A stretch of 64,000 bases of DNA from Sycon ciliatum (GCF_964019385.1 NC_088645.1:34598820-34662819); one strand, 5' to 3'. Positions 34,487 through 45,926 are shown, counted from the stretch's first letter. Numbers and translations are program-made. Notes: generated by a model not told the origin, from the letters alone.

Positions 34487-35173
34487 CCTAGGATCCCCAT
34501 CACCACACACACTTCGCATTACATGCAGGATGCAGTCATGATGGATCTGTTTTCTGAGAGGGTGAAGTGCAGCGCGAGCTGACATAGACTGCATAACTAT
34601 GATAAAGCACTCAAGCTCACCTAGATCTACAATACTCAATAGATGCACGTGACTCATCAAGCTGCTAACTATTTTAATGGTGTGACGTCAATGGGCCCTT
34701 GGCAACGTAGAGCACAATGGACAAACAATAATGGCGAGGCCCAGTGGGATACTTTGATCTTGCTCCTTTCTATGGCTTGCACGTACATGTACGCTCAGAT
34801 TCTAGTCGTCGCGGGTCGTGCGGGCGTGCTTTACCCACGCCTAAAACCTGGTATAAAGGTGAGCGCGGGAACTAGCATTCTCGCAGTTACGTTGGTTACA
34901 CAAGTCAGTAGTGAAGAAGAAATCGGTTACGTTTGGTGTTGATTCAATACTAGCTGTTTACAGTTCTGACCTGTAGTTTCATGAGACTAGTTTTGTTGTA
35001 GATCTACAGCGTATATAGAGCTGATCTACGTGCACTTTGCAATTTGAAAGACTCCTTCTTCACTGCTGTTTTATTCCTCGAAATCACGGTTTTCTAAGCT
35101 ACAACTTACTCCGTGTGTGACAACCTCGAAGAAGTGTTTTAGCAGACCCTCTGTCAGCACCTGGTATTTCGAA
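34487..35173 (+). promoter_or_regulatory. 5' block of G1 copy A with CRE and TATA-like motif
   Basis: This block precedes every G1 copy (also 45689, 57695 and 63412). It holds a perfect CRE, TGACGTCA (34683-34690), followed by AATGGG, and TATAAAGG (34852) 322 bp before the ATG. The same TATAAAG is followed by GTGAGCG, which also looks like a splice donor, with a possible acceptor at GATCTACAG about 150 bp later. Either reading puts the 5' end of the transcript here. Frames through it are open only in copy D, so it is not conserved coding DNA. Confidence 0.5.
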
Positions 35174-35230
35174 ATGTACGCATCCAAGAGAACACCGCGG
35201 AATAGTGACAGTGACCCTCCCCGCCTTCAG
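35174..35230 (+). CDS. G1 copy A, exon 1
   Basis: ATG to CAG, 19 codons (MYASKRTPRNSDSDPPRLQ), then the donor GTGAGTA at 35231, phase 0. Copies B (46949) and C (58421) have the same length and donor with MDV...RTPRKSESDRPRLQ, so start, length and donor are conserved while bases differ. The segment is short, basic and Ser/Arg/Pro-rich. Confidence 0.55.
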
Positions 35231-35469
35231 GTGAGTACATTTTCATTCCTTCAAACAAGGTTCTCAGCGACTGCTTTTATTGAGTATTCAAACGTCATCT
35301 GACTCTCATGAGTTTGAGGCTCGGCTTTTTTTCTTCTTCATATCTTGCACTCTGCTGCCGTGTATTTTTATGTTCCAAAATGGCTCGTGGGAAGATGTTG
35401 TCACCAATAAGATATTTAGCAGTTGCGTGTCAGTTATCTGGTACATGGTGCCCTCGAGATCGAATGCTT

Positions 35470-35890
35470 TTGAATAAATGAATAATCTTGGTTACTGACA
35501 CTATGTAGATAATGACCATCTTGTGCTTATGGTTGAAAAGGAATGTGCACCATACGTATCTGAGTTTGGTGCAGTATTACTAATTTGCTAGTTTTAGAGT
35601 TAGATAGTCAATGTGCTCATCTACATGACATGTCATTGTACTGAATGTGCGGACAAAACTGTTGCGTAATTTGTGCGTTAAATGAGTAAATGAATAATCT
35701 TGGTTACTGACACTATGTAGATAATGACCATCTTGTGCTTACACTTGAAAGGGAATGTGCACCATACGTAGTTTGGTGCAGTATTACTTCTTTGCTAGTT
35801 TTAGAGTTAGATGGTCAATGTGCTCATCTCCATGTACATGACATTGTACTGAATCTGCGAACAGAACTGTTGCGTAATTTGTGGGCTAAT
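35470..35890. repeat. 212-bp tandem duplication in G1-A intron 1
   Basis: GAATAATCTTGGTTACTGAC occurs at about 35479 and 35691, and the following 200 bp match. Copies B and C have one unit only. Confidence 0.8.
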
Positions 35891-36259
35891 CAGCGCAGCA
35901 CAGAGAAAATGAGACCGAACGTGATAGCAATGAAATTATAAATTGTCCAAGGCCAGACATTGTATAAAGACTGACTTGTAAGAGCGAGTCGTATAACGGC
36001 AACGTTCACGATGCCCCCTTTTCACATTTACACTGGAAGTAGGCCTGCAAATTTTACAGTGCAAATGAACTATCAGTGTACTGTTGGAGAACCAACTGGC
36101 CGGATGACTGAACAGCGACACAGGCGACTTGCAACTGTAGATCCGTATCTCCGACGCTAGCAACTGGTATAACTGCACTGAGGGTGAGTAAACACAGGCG
36201 GATGTAGTTGATTCTGATGATCTCCTTGCGTTTGTTTGTTTTTCATGGTTCAATCATAG

Positions 36260-36385
36260 GAGCGTGGCGTTGAAGGTCTAAGAAATTTATTGTCGAAGAA
36301 CGCGTTAGCCCAGTCACACGTACCGCTGAATCCAAATGCAGCGTCATTTGTTCCTCGCGTACTGAGAGCACCGGACCTACCTACG
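36260..36385 (+). CDS. G1 copy A, exon 2
   Basis: The acceptor GGTTCAATCATAG and donor ACG then GTAAGC bound 42 codons in phase 0-0: ERGVEGLRNLLSKNA, then a Pro-rich AQSHVPLNPNAASF and VLRAPDLPT. Copy C keeps the first 15 residues (ERGVAGLRNLLSKNA) and then a shorter end; copy B has lost the exon. Confidence 0.5.
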
Positions 36386-36591
36386 GTAAGCTACCACACC
36401 ATTGATCATATCAACCCATGTAGTCTTAGCCATAAAATACACCACATCCATCGCCTCTTGTATGCTCATAAAATTCACATCTTATCTATTTAAAACGAAA
36501 CTCATATTGATAGCAGCATACCTAACTCCAGCGTGCATATTCCAGGCTATAATCTGTACCGCAGAGACCTAGATTAACAGGTTGGTGGAGT

Positions 36592-36900
36592 TTACCTTTA
36601 CGTCCATTCTGACATTCACTAAGTGTCAGTACCAGTTGCTGACGCAGGAGTGGAGTGCTTGTTTGTCCGTGTACGTATTAGCGCCAAAGGCCACGGAATT
36701 TGTTGTGTGCAGTGTGTACCGTTCACCCAGTACTGCTGTTCATTTTTGGGACCTGTACAGCCAGCATCTTGAGGCGGTAACAAGCAGCGACTGTAGACTT
36801 ATTGTGCTTGGAGAATTCAACACTGATGTGCCACACCCTACACCCACTAGTAACCATCATCATAAGCACCTGCTCAACTTGTGTGCACGTCCAAGTCTAG
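36592..36900 (+). pseudogene. LINE endonuclease (APE/EEP) fragment
   Basis: The frame 36582-36917 contains FVVCSVYRSPST and CRLIVLGEFNTDV, the YRSP and DFN-type motifs of LINE apurinic-like endonucleases. No start or RT is attached. It sits inside G1-A intron 2. Confidence 0.65.
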
Positions 36901-37026
36901 AAATGACTATAGCGTAGATGCCAGCACGTATTCCACTCTCTACGCCGAAATTTGGTTTGGTTATGTGACCAATGATGCCTGTCTACAATATGCGTGTGCA
37001 GTAGTAGTATGTATAGCAGACCATAG

Positions 37027-37145
37027 ACACACACACACACACACATACGCACACATACACATACACATACACAGAGTAACACACATCCACACACAAAAAC
37101 ACAAAACAGATACACACACTGACACACTCACACATACACACACAG

Positions 37146-37243
<98 letters not shown>

Positions 37244-37340
37244 CCATACACTCACACGCACACACACACACTCACACACATACACGCACGCGCATACACA
37301 CTCAAACCCACAAACACACACAGACACACACTCCTGTTTG
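37027..37340. repeat. (CA)n microsatellite in G1-A intron 2
   Basis: A nearly pure CA run at 37142-37242 with impure CA on both sides. Shorter CA tracts sit at the same place in copies B (47776) and C (59452). Long His/Thr or Val/Cys frames across it are artefacts. Confidence 0.95.
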
Positions 37341-37653
37341 CTTTGGTTTTTATTATTCCATTTCGCTGCCTCAACAATACAAAGTACACTAAAGTCTTGT
37401 TCAGTGTACTTTCGCAACAATACACATGCAAAAAGGCGTTATATGCAAATGCAGGATATGTACATGACTGTATAAATTATAATCTATGAGTACTTCTGCA
37501 TAGTTCTGCACAGTTTTGACTGATATCATGAGGGTAAGAGAATCACTGTCAATATGACGTCATCGCAACCAATGTGGTAAAGTGATGCACTGAATTTCGA
37601 CTGGGTCACTGAATTGCCTGTCTTTGCCCTTTGTTTTCTCTTGAATGTCGTAG

Positions 37654-38520
37654 AAACAAGCGTCAGATGGTGATGTTGGAGCATCAACTGGGTCACAGCC
37701 ATCAAGTCTAACTTCTACCATATCCTCGAGACAACTCCAGTCTGCGGGGAATGCTCGTTGTCGTCTCCCGCCAAAAGGACCCGGAAGATGCCGAGCACAG
37801 CCTCCAAACATGGCTGGTGCTGGGAATGGTGGAGCATCAACAGGGCCGCCTACTACCGCATATGGACGAATGACGTTGACTCCCACCGACCAACCTGGAT
37901 CTAAGCAGAAGATGAGGGATAGTGATAGTGATTCGTTGCAGAGTGCCTCATTTCCATCGAGTGAGTCGCCGTCCCTTCAGGCCAGAAAGAAGCCTGAATC
38001 CAATCGGTTTGCAGAGCTTCGGAGTGCGCTACTCGGCCTTGTAACTGAAATACACGCCAAGAACGAAACCTTGAAAGAGAGGCAACTCCAGTCTGCGGGG
38101 AATGCTCGTTGTCGTCTCCCGCCAAAAGGACGCGGAAGAGGCCGAGCACAGCCTCCAAACATGGCTGGTGCTGGAAATGGTGGAGCATCAACAGGGCCGC
38201 CTACTACCCCATATGTACGAATGACGTTGACTCCCACCGACCAACCTGGATCTAAGCAGAAGATGAGGGATAGTGATAGTGATTCGTTGCAGAGTGCGTT
38301 GTTCCCATCGAGTGAATCGCCGTCCCTTCAGGCCAGAAAGAAGCCTGAATCCAATCGCTTTGCAGGGCTTCAAGGTGCGTTACTCAGTATTGTCAATGAG
38401 GTACACGCGAAGAACGAAACCCTGAAAAAGGGCCAGTCCGCACTGTTTTCTGGACATGTGCAAGTGATGAGTAAGCCGAACAGGACTCCCACTGAACAAC
38501 CAGGGCACAACCAAAGCTGA
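37654..38520 (+). CDS. G1 copy A, exon 3: repeat protein of unknown function
   Basis: After a pyrimidine-rich acceptor (TTTGTTTTCTCTTGAATGTCGTAG) the phase-0 frame is open for 288 codons to TGA at 38518-38520. With exons 1 and 2 the protein would be 349 residues. It contains two in-frame repeats of 351 bp (117 residues). Each repeat holds an R/G-rich part (LPPKGRGRGRAQPP), MAGAGNGGASTGPP, a threonine/proline part (RMTLTPTDQPG), an acidic serine part (SDSDSLQS), SSESPSLQARKKPESNRF and a helical end (LVTEIHAKNETLK). Most of it should be disordered and basic; the last 20-25 residues of each repeat could form a short coiled coil. I do not recognise it. Three copies share exon layout, splice sites and the reading frame, which favours a real gene or a gene carried by an element. 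Confidence 0.55.
   Translation, partial: KQASDGDVGASTGSQPSSLTSTISSRQLQSAGNARCRLPPKGPGRCRAQPPNMAGAGNGGASTGPPTTAYGRMTLTPTDQPGSKQKMRDSDSDSLQSASFPSSESPSLQARKKPESNRFAELRSALLGLVTEIHAKNETLKERQLQSAGNARCRLPPKGRGRGRAQPPNMAGAGNGGASTGPPTTPYVRMTLTPTDQPGSKQKMRDSDSDSLQSALFPSSESPSLQARKKPESNRFAGLQGALLSIVNEVHAKNETLKKGQSALFSGHVQVMSKPNRTPTEQPGHNQS
37731..38432 (+). repeat. Two 351-bp in-frame repeats within G1-A exon 3
   Basis: CTCCAGTCTGCGGGGAATGC occurs 351 bp apart (37735 and 38086), and the following 340 bp are nearly identical. The unit equals 117 codons. Copy B also had at least two units; copy C has one full unit plus a diverged one. Confidence 0.9.
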
Positions 38521-39658
38521 AGTACAGATGTGTCCGACCAGCCTGAATCAGTATAATACGCAAAGCAGTGATGTTATAATCTCTCGCCCGTTATGTGCCT
38601 CACCAGTGTCTACACCCTCCCACCCTTCATGTCTGCCCATCTTCTTCCATTTCTTTATTGGCTGTAGATATGTTGTGCCTGTTTTCACGCTGCCATGTTG
38701 CCACTTGGGGTTATACACCCGGTTTTTTCCCTCATTCGTGCGTCTGTCGGCGCGAGGTTTTTTTCCCGGCTGGCTCGGTCCAGAGAAATTAATCTGACGG
38801 TCCCAAGTGGTGCTTGTCCTGGCTCTTTTATGTAAGCTGAATGTACTCATTCTTTCCTCCTGGGGTCTGTCCCCCTGTTGCTGCTCCTAGTTTTCTTCTG
38901 CATCACGGTTCACGTCTGGCTGCGGCCTACTACCATCACTCTGTGTGCTCCTGTCGCTGTTGTCTGGGTCCATGTCGTTATGTCGGTGTATGTGGAGCGA
39001 GAAGAGATGAAAACTAGAAAAAACTGGCACTGAAGGTACTGAGGACCAAGCAGACTGCATATAGGAAGTGTCTTCCACGCCTCCAGCAATGTCATCTATT
39101 TAGACAAGCAACCATACTGCTGTACTCTAGCCAGCAGACCACGCCATCAGGGGCATGCCAGTTTCCAGATTTGTCTGAACGGCATAATTGGTTACCACTA
39201 ATGTGCAAATGGAATCAAATTCCAGACTATTTGTCCAGGTCTGTTTACTGTCACCTGTGACTATTGATGCATGTCTATTCCTAGCTATGTGTTGATTACC
39301 AAGCTGTTTCTGGGTTAGCGCTCTGCTACCAGCGAATGAAAAAGAAAGAAAGAAAAGAATGCATCAGCGGGGTGAAATTTTATCACTGTGTTGACCGTGG
39401 TTGGGAACGGCGAGATAAGCTAGCAAAAGAGGCGAGCCTGCCTACAAGGTGGCATGACATTTAACATGGTCTATGAACTGTCTAATATTGGATATTGCTT
39501 TCATTTTCATGGGCAGCTGGGGCCAATACGAGTATGCAGAGAAAATAGGAGATTTGGTAAGCATAGTTGACAAAGCTCTGGGAAGTACTATGCCATTGCG
39601 AGTGTCTCGTGCGAAAGTAAACCAATAACTTGCTGAGATGTTCAGGGACACTGTTCAG
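38521..39658. repeat. Duplicated 3' block of G1 (T block), copy A
   Basis: Downstream DNA shared with copy B (49514-50174, cut by a Helitron) and copy C (60679-61931): CCTCCCACCC, TTTATTGGCTGTAGATATGT, TCCAGAGAAATTAATCTGAC, GAGATGAAAACTAGA. It probably includes the G1 3' UTR. Small frames on either strand are not conserved. The TTAA element interrupts it at 39659. Confidence 0.7.
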
Positions 39659-39662
39659 TTAA

Positions 39663-40688
39663 GGTGGCAGACTACCCAAAAATTCGCTGAAAAATCGAAT
39701 TTGTAAATTCATATTGAGTGCTACGTCAGTTGAAAGAGCATGAATAGCTGCAAATTCTCTGAAAATTGTGTCCCGATCTGACCGGCCGTTCAAGAGTTAT
39801 GGCCCCTGGCAAGGAAAGATTTTTTTGTTGCACGCTGTCATTTGTTGGCAGAACTGTATTTGAATGTGAGCAGACCTTGCGCAACTTGTCGTATTATGGA
39901 AACACATGAAAGTGTGCAGAATTTTGCTCCAAGTCCAAAAAATCAGGTATTTGAGCCACGTATTGGGCTGCACGGCGGCGGGCGAAGCCCGCCGCCGTAC
40001 AGCAGAACTTTTGCCAGCACCCTTGTGACGTCGCAGATATGTGGCTTGATTATTGTAGTTGACGTTGATTTAGTGACTTTGGCAAGTTTGAGTCGCGTCA
40101 AGAAGTCAGGTAGGATTCAATACTAGGCAGTAGTGAAACGTGAGTGGTAGTCTTTGCCGGCTTCTGAGGGTATCCTGGATTTGGTGTGCAGCGCTGTGGA
40201 AATAACTTGCTGTGGAGGTCCCAGCACTGGATGTTGTATCAAAGGTACGACCTCGTAGCACGTGCTAAACCTAAAAAAATTCAAAAATTGACTTGGGTCT
40301 GTGGGAGTGTGTGAGAGAACGCCCACTCGTTCCGTTGTGACAGATTCCAGGGCCTCGTTGAGGGGCCCTACCCCATCACCCATGGCTGCTTCTGGACTTG
40401 TTCTAGGTTTGAGTCCCGCGCACGAACAGAATGAGCACGAAAATGTGAAAAAATTATAAATGCATTTGTTTGGCTCCTGGGTGGCTCGCACACCGTGGCA
40501 CTATGCAGGAAATTTGAGTTTTTCCGGCCTCGAAAGCCTGTCAGCGAGGCGCAAGAACTTGTAAATCATGTCCTGAGGGCCAGCATAGTGGCAGGAGTGT
40601 GTGGTCAAAATTTCACTCAAATCCATCGAGAAACACCAAAGTTACGGTCAATTGAATGCCATATGAAATTTATGGGTAGGCTGCCCCC
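39663..40688. mobile_element. TTAA-flanked non-autonomous element, copy 2
   Basis: The ends are GGTGGCAGACTACCC and, inverted, GGGGGCAGCCTACCC, with TTAA on both sides (39659-39662 and 40689-40692). The duplicated locus at 61911-61950 is the same flank with a single TTAA and no insert, which proves the boundaries to within one base. It is inverted relative to the copy at 27337 and carries a longer hairpin at 39972-39998 (12-bp stem, GAA loop). No transposase. Confidence 0.9.
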
Positions 40689-40917
40689 TTAAAATACGAT
40701 GGACCAGAACCCATGACTGTTTTGGCGACAGGATAGGGATGGGGCTGGTGGATGCCAAGCTATAGATCAGTAGAGGGGAAAAGAGAGGGTTTACAAAAAA
40801 TAATTTTCAACACACGTTCATGATGTATTTCTAGTGCATGTACAAGAGATTTACTAAGCAAGAAATGCAAAGCAGTGGCCCCGTACAGAAAGATAGGAAG
40901 AAGGGAGCATTTATAAA
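40689..40917 (-). pseudogene. LINE RT C-terminal fragment
   Basis: The minus frame contains FYKCSLLPIFLYGATALHFLL and HERVLKIIFCKPSLFPSTDL, and matches the longer fragment at 61936-62534. It breaks off where the G2-b block begins (40918). Confidence 0.7.
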
Positions 40918-41720
40918 AGAGAGCGTGATCGTGAAGAAGCTGCTGCCCTGGATGCCTCATTCAGATCATCCACAGGTAGCACCCCAGGCTCCAGACCCAA
41001 GTTTTCCGAAATCGCTGTGTGTGCGCAGAGCCAGCGTGACACACACTCATCTGTACAAGCTATTGCCAGTGTGGACGTGAACGCCGGGTGTATGTCGCAG
41101 CCACCCAGTGAAACGTCGTCGACATAAATCCTGTACAGTGTAACATGTAATACCTCCTCGAGACAAATCCAGTCTGTGGGGAACGCTCGTCGTCATCTTC
41201 CGCCAAAAGGACGCGGAAGGGCCCGAGTTCAGCTGTCCAGTAAGGCTGTTGTTGGTAATAATGGAGCATCAACTGGGAAAAAAACAGTGTGTATGGAGGA
41301 TTGACCGGAGATCCCTTGGAATATGTAGAGCCTATAGCAATGACCTCAGTCAAATCTGAAGTTGAGATGGCTGCCAAGCCTGAAACTTTTATATCTCCCA
41401 AGCCTGAACCAGTGATTGTAGTAGGTAGAGATGAGAACTGTTCATCATTATACCGTAGTAAGCTAGACAAGGTGAACCATAGAAGCGCGTTGCAGAGAGA
41501 GTCGTTTCAAGCCAGTGGTTCACCTGCCTCCCAGACGAGAAAGAAGTCCTATTGATTAAATCTCTTTGCTTTGCAGGGTTTCAGAGTGCACCAGTCGGTC
41601 TTCTGAAGAACGTACACGCCAAGAACCATACCTTGCAACGAGGTGAGCCAAAACTCTTGTCAGGTAAGGTGACGTGGTGCCTAAGTGTGTAGCCTAGCTA
41701 AGCCAGACAGTCCACTCACC
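40918..41720 (+). pseudogene. G2 family, copy b
   Basis: Related to 32460-33310 and 56190-57100. It opens with GAGAGCGTGATCGTGAAGAAG (the QRDREEA-type coiled region of G1 exon 3). It then has QSVGNARRHLPPKGRGR, the frame 41289-41555 with TSVKSEVEMAAKPETF, PKPEPVIVVG and SPASQTRKKS, and ends near LLKNVHAKNHTLQR before GTAAGG. Several stops separate these parts. Confidence 0.6.
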
Positions 41721-41729
41721 CTGATCAAC

Positions 41730-42120
41730 GTGGTAATCAGAGGCCAGATAAGAAGCCAAAGAGGCTCGTAATTCTTAATGATTCATTGTCGGCTGCAAAT
41801 ATGGCATCTGGTGTGTTCTATATGGTCGTTTGTTTTCTTGACATCTTCAGTCAGTTATGAATCTCAACAGTGTCCCTGCCCTCCCGACTTTCATTTCTGT
41901 GCATCTTATCATTACGCGCAGCTGAATACGATGGATGTGCCAATGATGGCTCATCAGGCGTGCAGGAATGGATTCAGATGGAAAGCCAAGGTTTAATTTA
42001 TACAAAAGAGAAAGACCAAGGCACTACAAGTTACGCTATACTGTCCACCTACACGATCAGTTACTAAACAATCAGCTCATGCGATAACATTGCACGACAC
42101 TGACCGACGGTACTCGCCAC
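41730..42120. other. Unassigned stretch
   Basis: The first part is the forward version of the segment inverted at 33375-33500. The rest has no recognised feature; short ORFs here are not conserved in other blocks. Confidence 0.45.
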
Positions 42121-42540
42121 TACGTTCTACAACTAACTGGCTAACAGCGCTCTAGCACATATTGGATGCGCACTCCAACAGCCTTCCAACTAACTGTTAC
42201 TTGGTAGGTTTTAAGTTATGGAAATAACATAAGGAGTGTTGGAGGTCGCATCCAAGATGTCACGCACAACGCGTGAACCTTTCGTAGTGTGTTGACGGGG
42301 CGGAGCCAAGAAAAGGAGTTGTAAAATATCAGTATTTCAGTAATCCAGGGGACAAACATATTCTAGTAGATCTGCTCTGTTTCGGTCGCGTTTTGGGCAG
42401 ATCTTTGTAGCAACTTTCGTTTCTCGAACCCGGACGGTTGACAGTTTACGACTCTTCGTTGTGCGCAACCTCTATAGTGAAATGAACTTTACTTACAAGA
42501 CGCCCAGGATGGCTATTATCGATTCTGCGCGTTGGTCTCT
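42121..42540. repeat. Duplicated block R2, copy b
   Basis: Matches 33532-33965 with moderate divergence and small indels. Confidence 0.7.
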
Positions 42541-42619
42541 CCCTCTACTGTTTTTGTGGTGTTTTCGAGACACGGTTAGCAGTTCGGCTTCTTTAGTGAT
42601 GTATGTATATTCCTACGGC

Positions 42620-43240
42620 ATCACTGGTTTCTACAAATGTGCAAGTGGAATCAAATTCCAGACTATTTGTCTAGGTCTGCTGAGGAAGCACTCTTGTTTG
42701 TTGTACTGTTCTAGGGATTGAGCGACCCTGATCTGTCATCTGTGACTAGTGATGTATGTACATTCCTAGCTATGTGTTCATTAGCTATGTGTTCATTACC
42801 AAGCTGTTTCTGTGTTAGCGCTCTGCTACCACCAAATTAGGTTTCTTTTCTCTTTTCTCTTCACATTCTTCTACTACTCGTGTTTACCTTATTCCTGTTC
42901 ACACACACCCATAGTACATTTTATGCATTTTCTGCTGGAGATACACACATCAGGGTATCATAATGTTCATTTTTATTTTTATTTTTAAATTTAATTTCAC
43001 CGTCCAATGGCTGAGGCCAATGCAAAGGAGGGGGCGTTAGCCAGCCGAGGCAAGAGAAGAAAAAAGAAAGGAAGGAAAGAATGCATCAGCGGGGTGAAAT
43101 TTTTCACTGTGTTGACCATTGTGGAGAGCGGGGAGATAAGCTAGTAAAAGAGACGAACGAGCCTACAACGTGGCATGTGATTTTAACATTGTCTATGAAC
43201 TGTCTAACTGCATACTTCTGCAATTTTTTCAGCAATGCGA
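42620..43240. repeat. Partial T block, copy b
   Basis: Shares GGAATCAAATTCCAGACTAT, ACCAAGCTGTTTCTG and AATGCATCAGCGGGGTGAAA with 39190-39480 and 61460-61760. An A/T-rich insert with CCAATGGCTGAGGCCAATGC lies at 42970-43040. Confidence 0.65.
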
Positions 43241-43269
43241 AAATCATAATTTCACTAAAATATTGGCAT

Positions 43270-43610
43270 AATCCGTCAAGGCCTAACGGTCGGTGTGTAG
43301 AGGGCGAGTCTACTGTTTTTGACGTGTTTTCGAGACACGGTTAGCAGTTCGGCTTCTGAGTCCTGACTCCTGACGCAAAGATAGACGTGTGAGGTAACCC
43401 TAGTTGGAATCTTACCGTTTCGTTCTCCCGCTAAAAAGAGCTTTCTATCGCCGAAACGGTACCAAACTGATGGTATTTTGGGTTTGGGGTACGAGTGCCG
43501 TTGGATCTAGCGCGTGAACTGTAAAATGCAATGTCTACACACACAAAAAAAGGTGCAGGCCGACCGTCGGAAATAGCGTGAACGGTAAGATGCTAACCAT
43601 GTCAGCCCTA
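43270..43610. repeat. Duplicated block R3, copy b
   Basis: Shared with 57290-57690 and 63100-63415: GGTCGGTGTGTAGAGGGCGA, TTCGTTCTCCCGCTAAAAAG, GGTGCAGGCCGACCGTCGGA. Non-coding. Its tail (45200-45312) was separated by a LINE insertion at about 43612. Confidence 0.75.
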
Positions 43611-43611
43611 A

Positions 43612-44590
43612 CCGGTGAGAGCTGGCGTCCCCCAGGACAGCATCCTGGGACCGACACTGTTCATCTTGTACACAAATGACGCCGAGGACAATCTCCCTCC
43701 TGGAATGGACCTCGCAGCATATGCTGATAGCACTACGCTCTTCATCTTCATCACCTCAAGAGTGTCCATACCTGGCAGCTCTGCTATCATGCAACAGGGT
43801 GTGGATGCACTGTCTCGCTGGGGCGTGGAGTGGAAGATCAAGTTTGAGCCCTCCAAGACCCAAGCCATGACAACTGCGCGCACATCATCGCCAGACTTGG
43901 CAGCTCCCGGGAACCACTTTCGACGCTACACCAGTCAGCGAGGCAGGCCACCTGAAGCTCCAGGGCGTCAACTTTGTCTCCCAGCTGACATATGCGCAGC
44001 ACATTCGCACAATCCACTCCAGAGCACAGCAACGCCTAGGCTTCCTGCGGAAGGCCTCTGCTATCCTAGAGCCCCCTGGCCGACTCCGAGCCTACAATGG
44101 GTTTGTCCGACCTGTGCTGGAGTACTGTCCCCTGGTCTGGCTTGGTGCGCCACCCTCGCACTTGGTCAAGCTGGACCAGATCCAGCGACGAGCCATCCAC
44201 ATCATCGGATCGGGCTCCTGGCTCCCTAGTCGATCTCTGCGGTGGACAGTGGCCTCGCTTGCATACTTGTACAAGCTATTCTGCCTAGATGCGGACAGCC
44301 CGCTAAAGAAGATCCTCCCCCTGGTGCCCAACGTCGACCTCAGGACATACAGCCCACCAGCGTGTCTGCTCAGCCTACGCACCCACACCAGCTATCGACT
44401 AACCTGCCAGCACGCACCCGAAACAGCTGTCTTCGCGCATTTCCTGCCAGCGCTGTGCAGACATGGAATGCTCTGCCCCAAAGAATACTGCTGAGACCCT
44501 CACACCTGGAGAGCCTGCAAGCCTTTAAGTGCCGTGTCCACCGTCACCTCCAGCTGCACCACTGGAGCTGGGCGACTGAGAGCCTCTAGC
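43612..44590 (+). pseudogene. Truncated LINE RT (family shared with 51012-52413)
   Basis: RT sequence starts within GVPQDSILGPTLFILYTND, continues to AAYADSTTLF (catalytic YADD changed to YADS), then shifts frame. The later part reads VLEYCPLVWLG, LDQIQRRAIHIIG and VQTWNALPQ. It is 5'-truncated, frameshifted and catalytically dead. The 3' end runs into a long CT tract. The jockey-superfamily/CR1-L2 style of motifs matches the 51-kb copy. Confidence 0.85.
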
Positions 44591-44843
44591 AGACCTCTCA
44601 CACCCACCTCAGCCGTAGTGCACACACCGCGTCTGAGACAGTGTCTTTTTTGAAGTTTTTTCGCTAGATTATAATTATACTCTCCCTCGCTCTATGTTGC
44701 GGCACAGTAGCTCCCTTGTTCATGTAATAGCTGGCCTACAGTAACAATTAGGACTTTGCCGGCCAAATAGCTGAGGCTGCGGTCACCTCACCAATCATCT
44801 CATATTTTCAATGTTCCTTTTATTTTACTTTAACAATTTCGCA

Positions 44844-45053
<210 letters not shown>

Positions 45054-45199
45054 CCACCCACTCTTGGTGCGTCTAGGTGGCTATGAAGTCGAGACCCTAG
45101 GTCGGCGGAGCTCCCTAAACCTCACCACCACTGCCACGATTCAGGTTGTGCGTGCTTCCCCTACCTGCATCTCATGTTTGGCATTAGGTGGTCTTTGTA

Positions 45200-45312
45200 A
45201 AATATAATATAAAATAAAAATGTCTAGTGACGCTTAGAATCTGCACGTTAATGTACATTGACGCGATTATAGCAAACGTCAATATACGTGACGTCACTAC
45301 ATCCCCCTACGC
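45200..45312. repeat. Tail of block R3
   Basis: TGTACATTGACGCGATTATA, CAAACGTCA and GTGACGTCAC match 57600-57686 and 63330-63411. The second CRE-like TGACGTCA of the block lies here. Confidence 0.7.
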
Positions 45313-45320
45313 CCTAGGAT

Positions 45321-45688
45321 TAAGGGTGGCCACATCATGCAATTATTGTGTCCAAAATTGAATTTTAAAAAGCGAAAAAAACTGTCGAAATGTTTTAAAA
45401 GAACATTCAAAAAATCCCCCAAAATGCAGAAAAAAATCGATCCGTTGCCAGGGTTTTTACAGTACTCGTACCCAATAGTTAAAAAAAAAACAAAAAAATC
45501 CACAAACTGCTTATCATGTGTGTCTGTCTGCTTCCAAATTCGGGGATGGGTGTCAAAAGATCAAAGGTCAAAGGTGTTTGTATTTGAAAGTACTGTTTTC
45601 ACATGTCAAACTTGGTAATAATATTGAGCAGCATATGTACTCTCTTGATGTGACAAAAATAATTGAAAACATTTTTTGGACAAGCCTA
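45321..45688. mobile_element. 368-bp hAT-like MITE with 8-bp TSD
   Basis: It is flanked by CCTAGGAT on both sides (45313-45320 and 45689-45696). The ends are TAAGGGTGGCC and, inverted, TAGGCTTGTCC (8 of 11 match), the style of hAT termini. The paralogous sites at 34487-34494 and 63412-63419 carry a single CCTAGGAT without insert. AT-rich inside, no transposase. Confidence 0.85.
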
Positions 45689-45926
45689 CCTAGGATCCCC
45701 ATCACCACACACACTTCGCATTACATGCCTGATGCAGTCATGATGGATCTGTTTTCTGAGAGAGTGAAGTGCAGCGCGAGCTGACATAGACTGCAACGCA
45801 CTCAAACTCAAACTCACGTAGATCTACGTGACTCAGCCACTACTGGCACTAGACATGAGTGACCGTACCGTGCACGTACGTGGGAGGTCATCAGTCAGCA
45901 CAGTCCACGCTTACATTTCATTGTAA

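Noticed and set aside
36881..37489. 202-codon ORF over the CA tract
   Set aside because: Most of it is microsatellite translation; no conserved part outside.
38548..38850. Short ORFs in the T blocks (also 60852-61175)
   Set aside because: Reading frames are not maintained between the duplicated copies.
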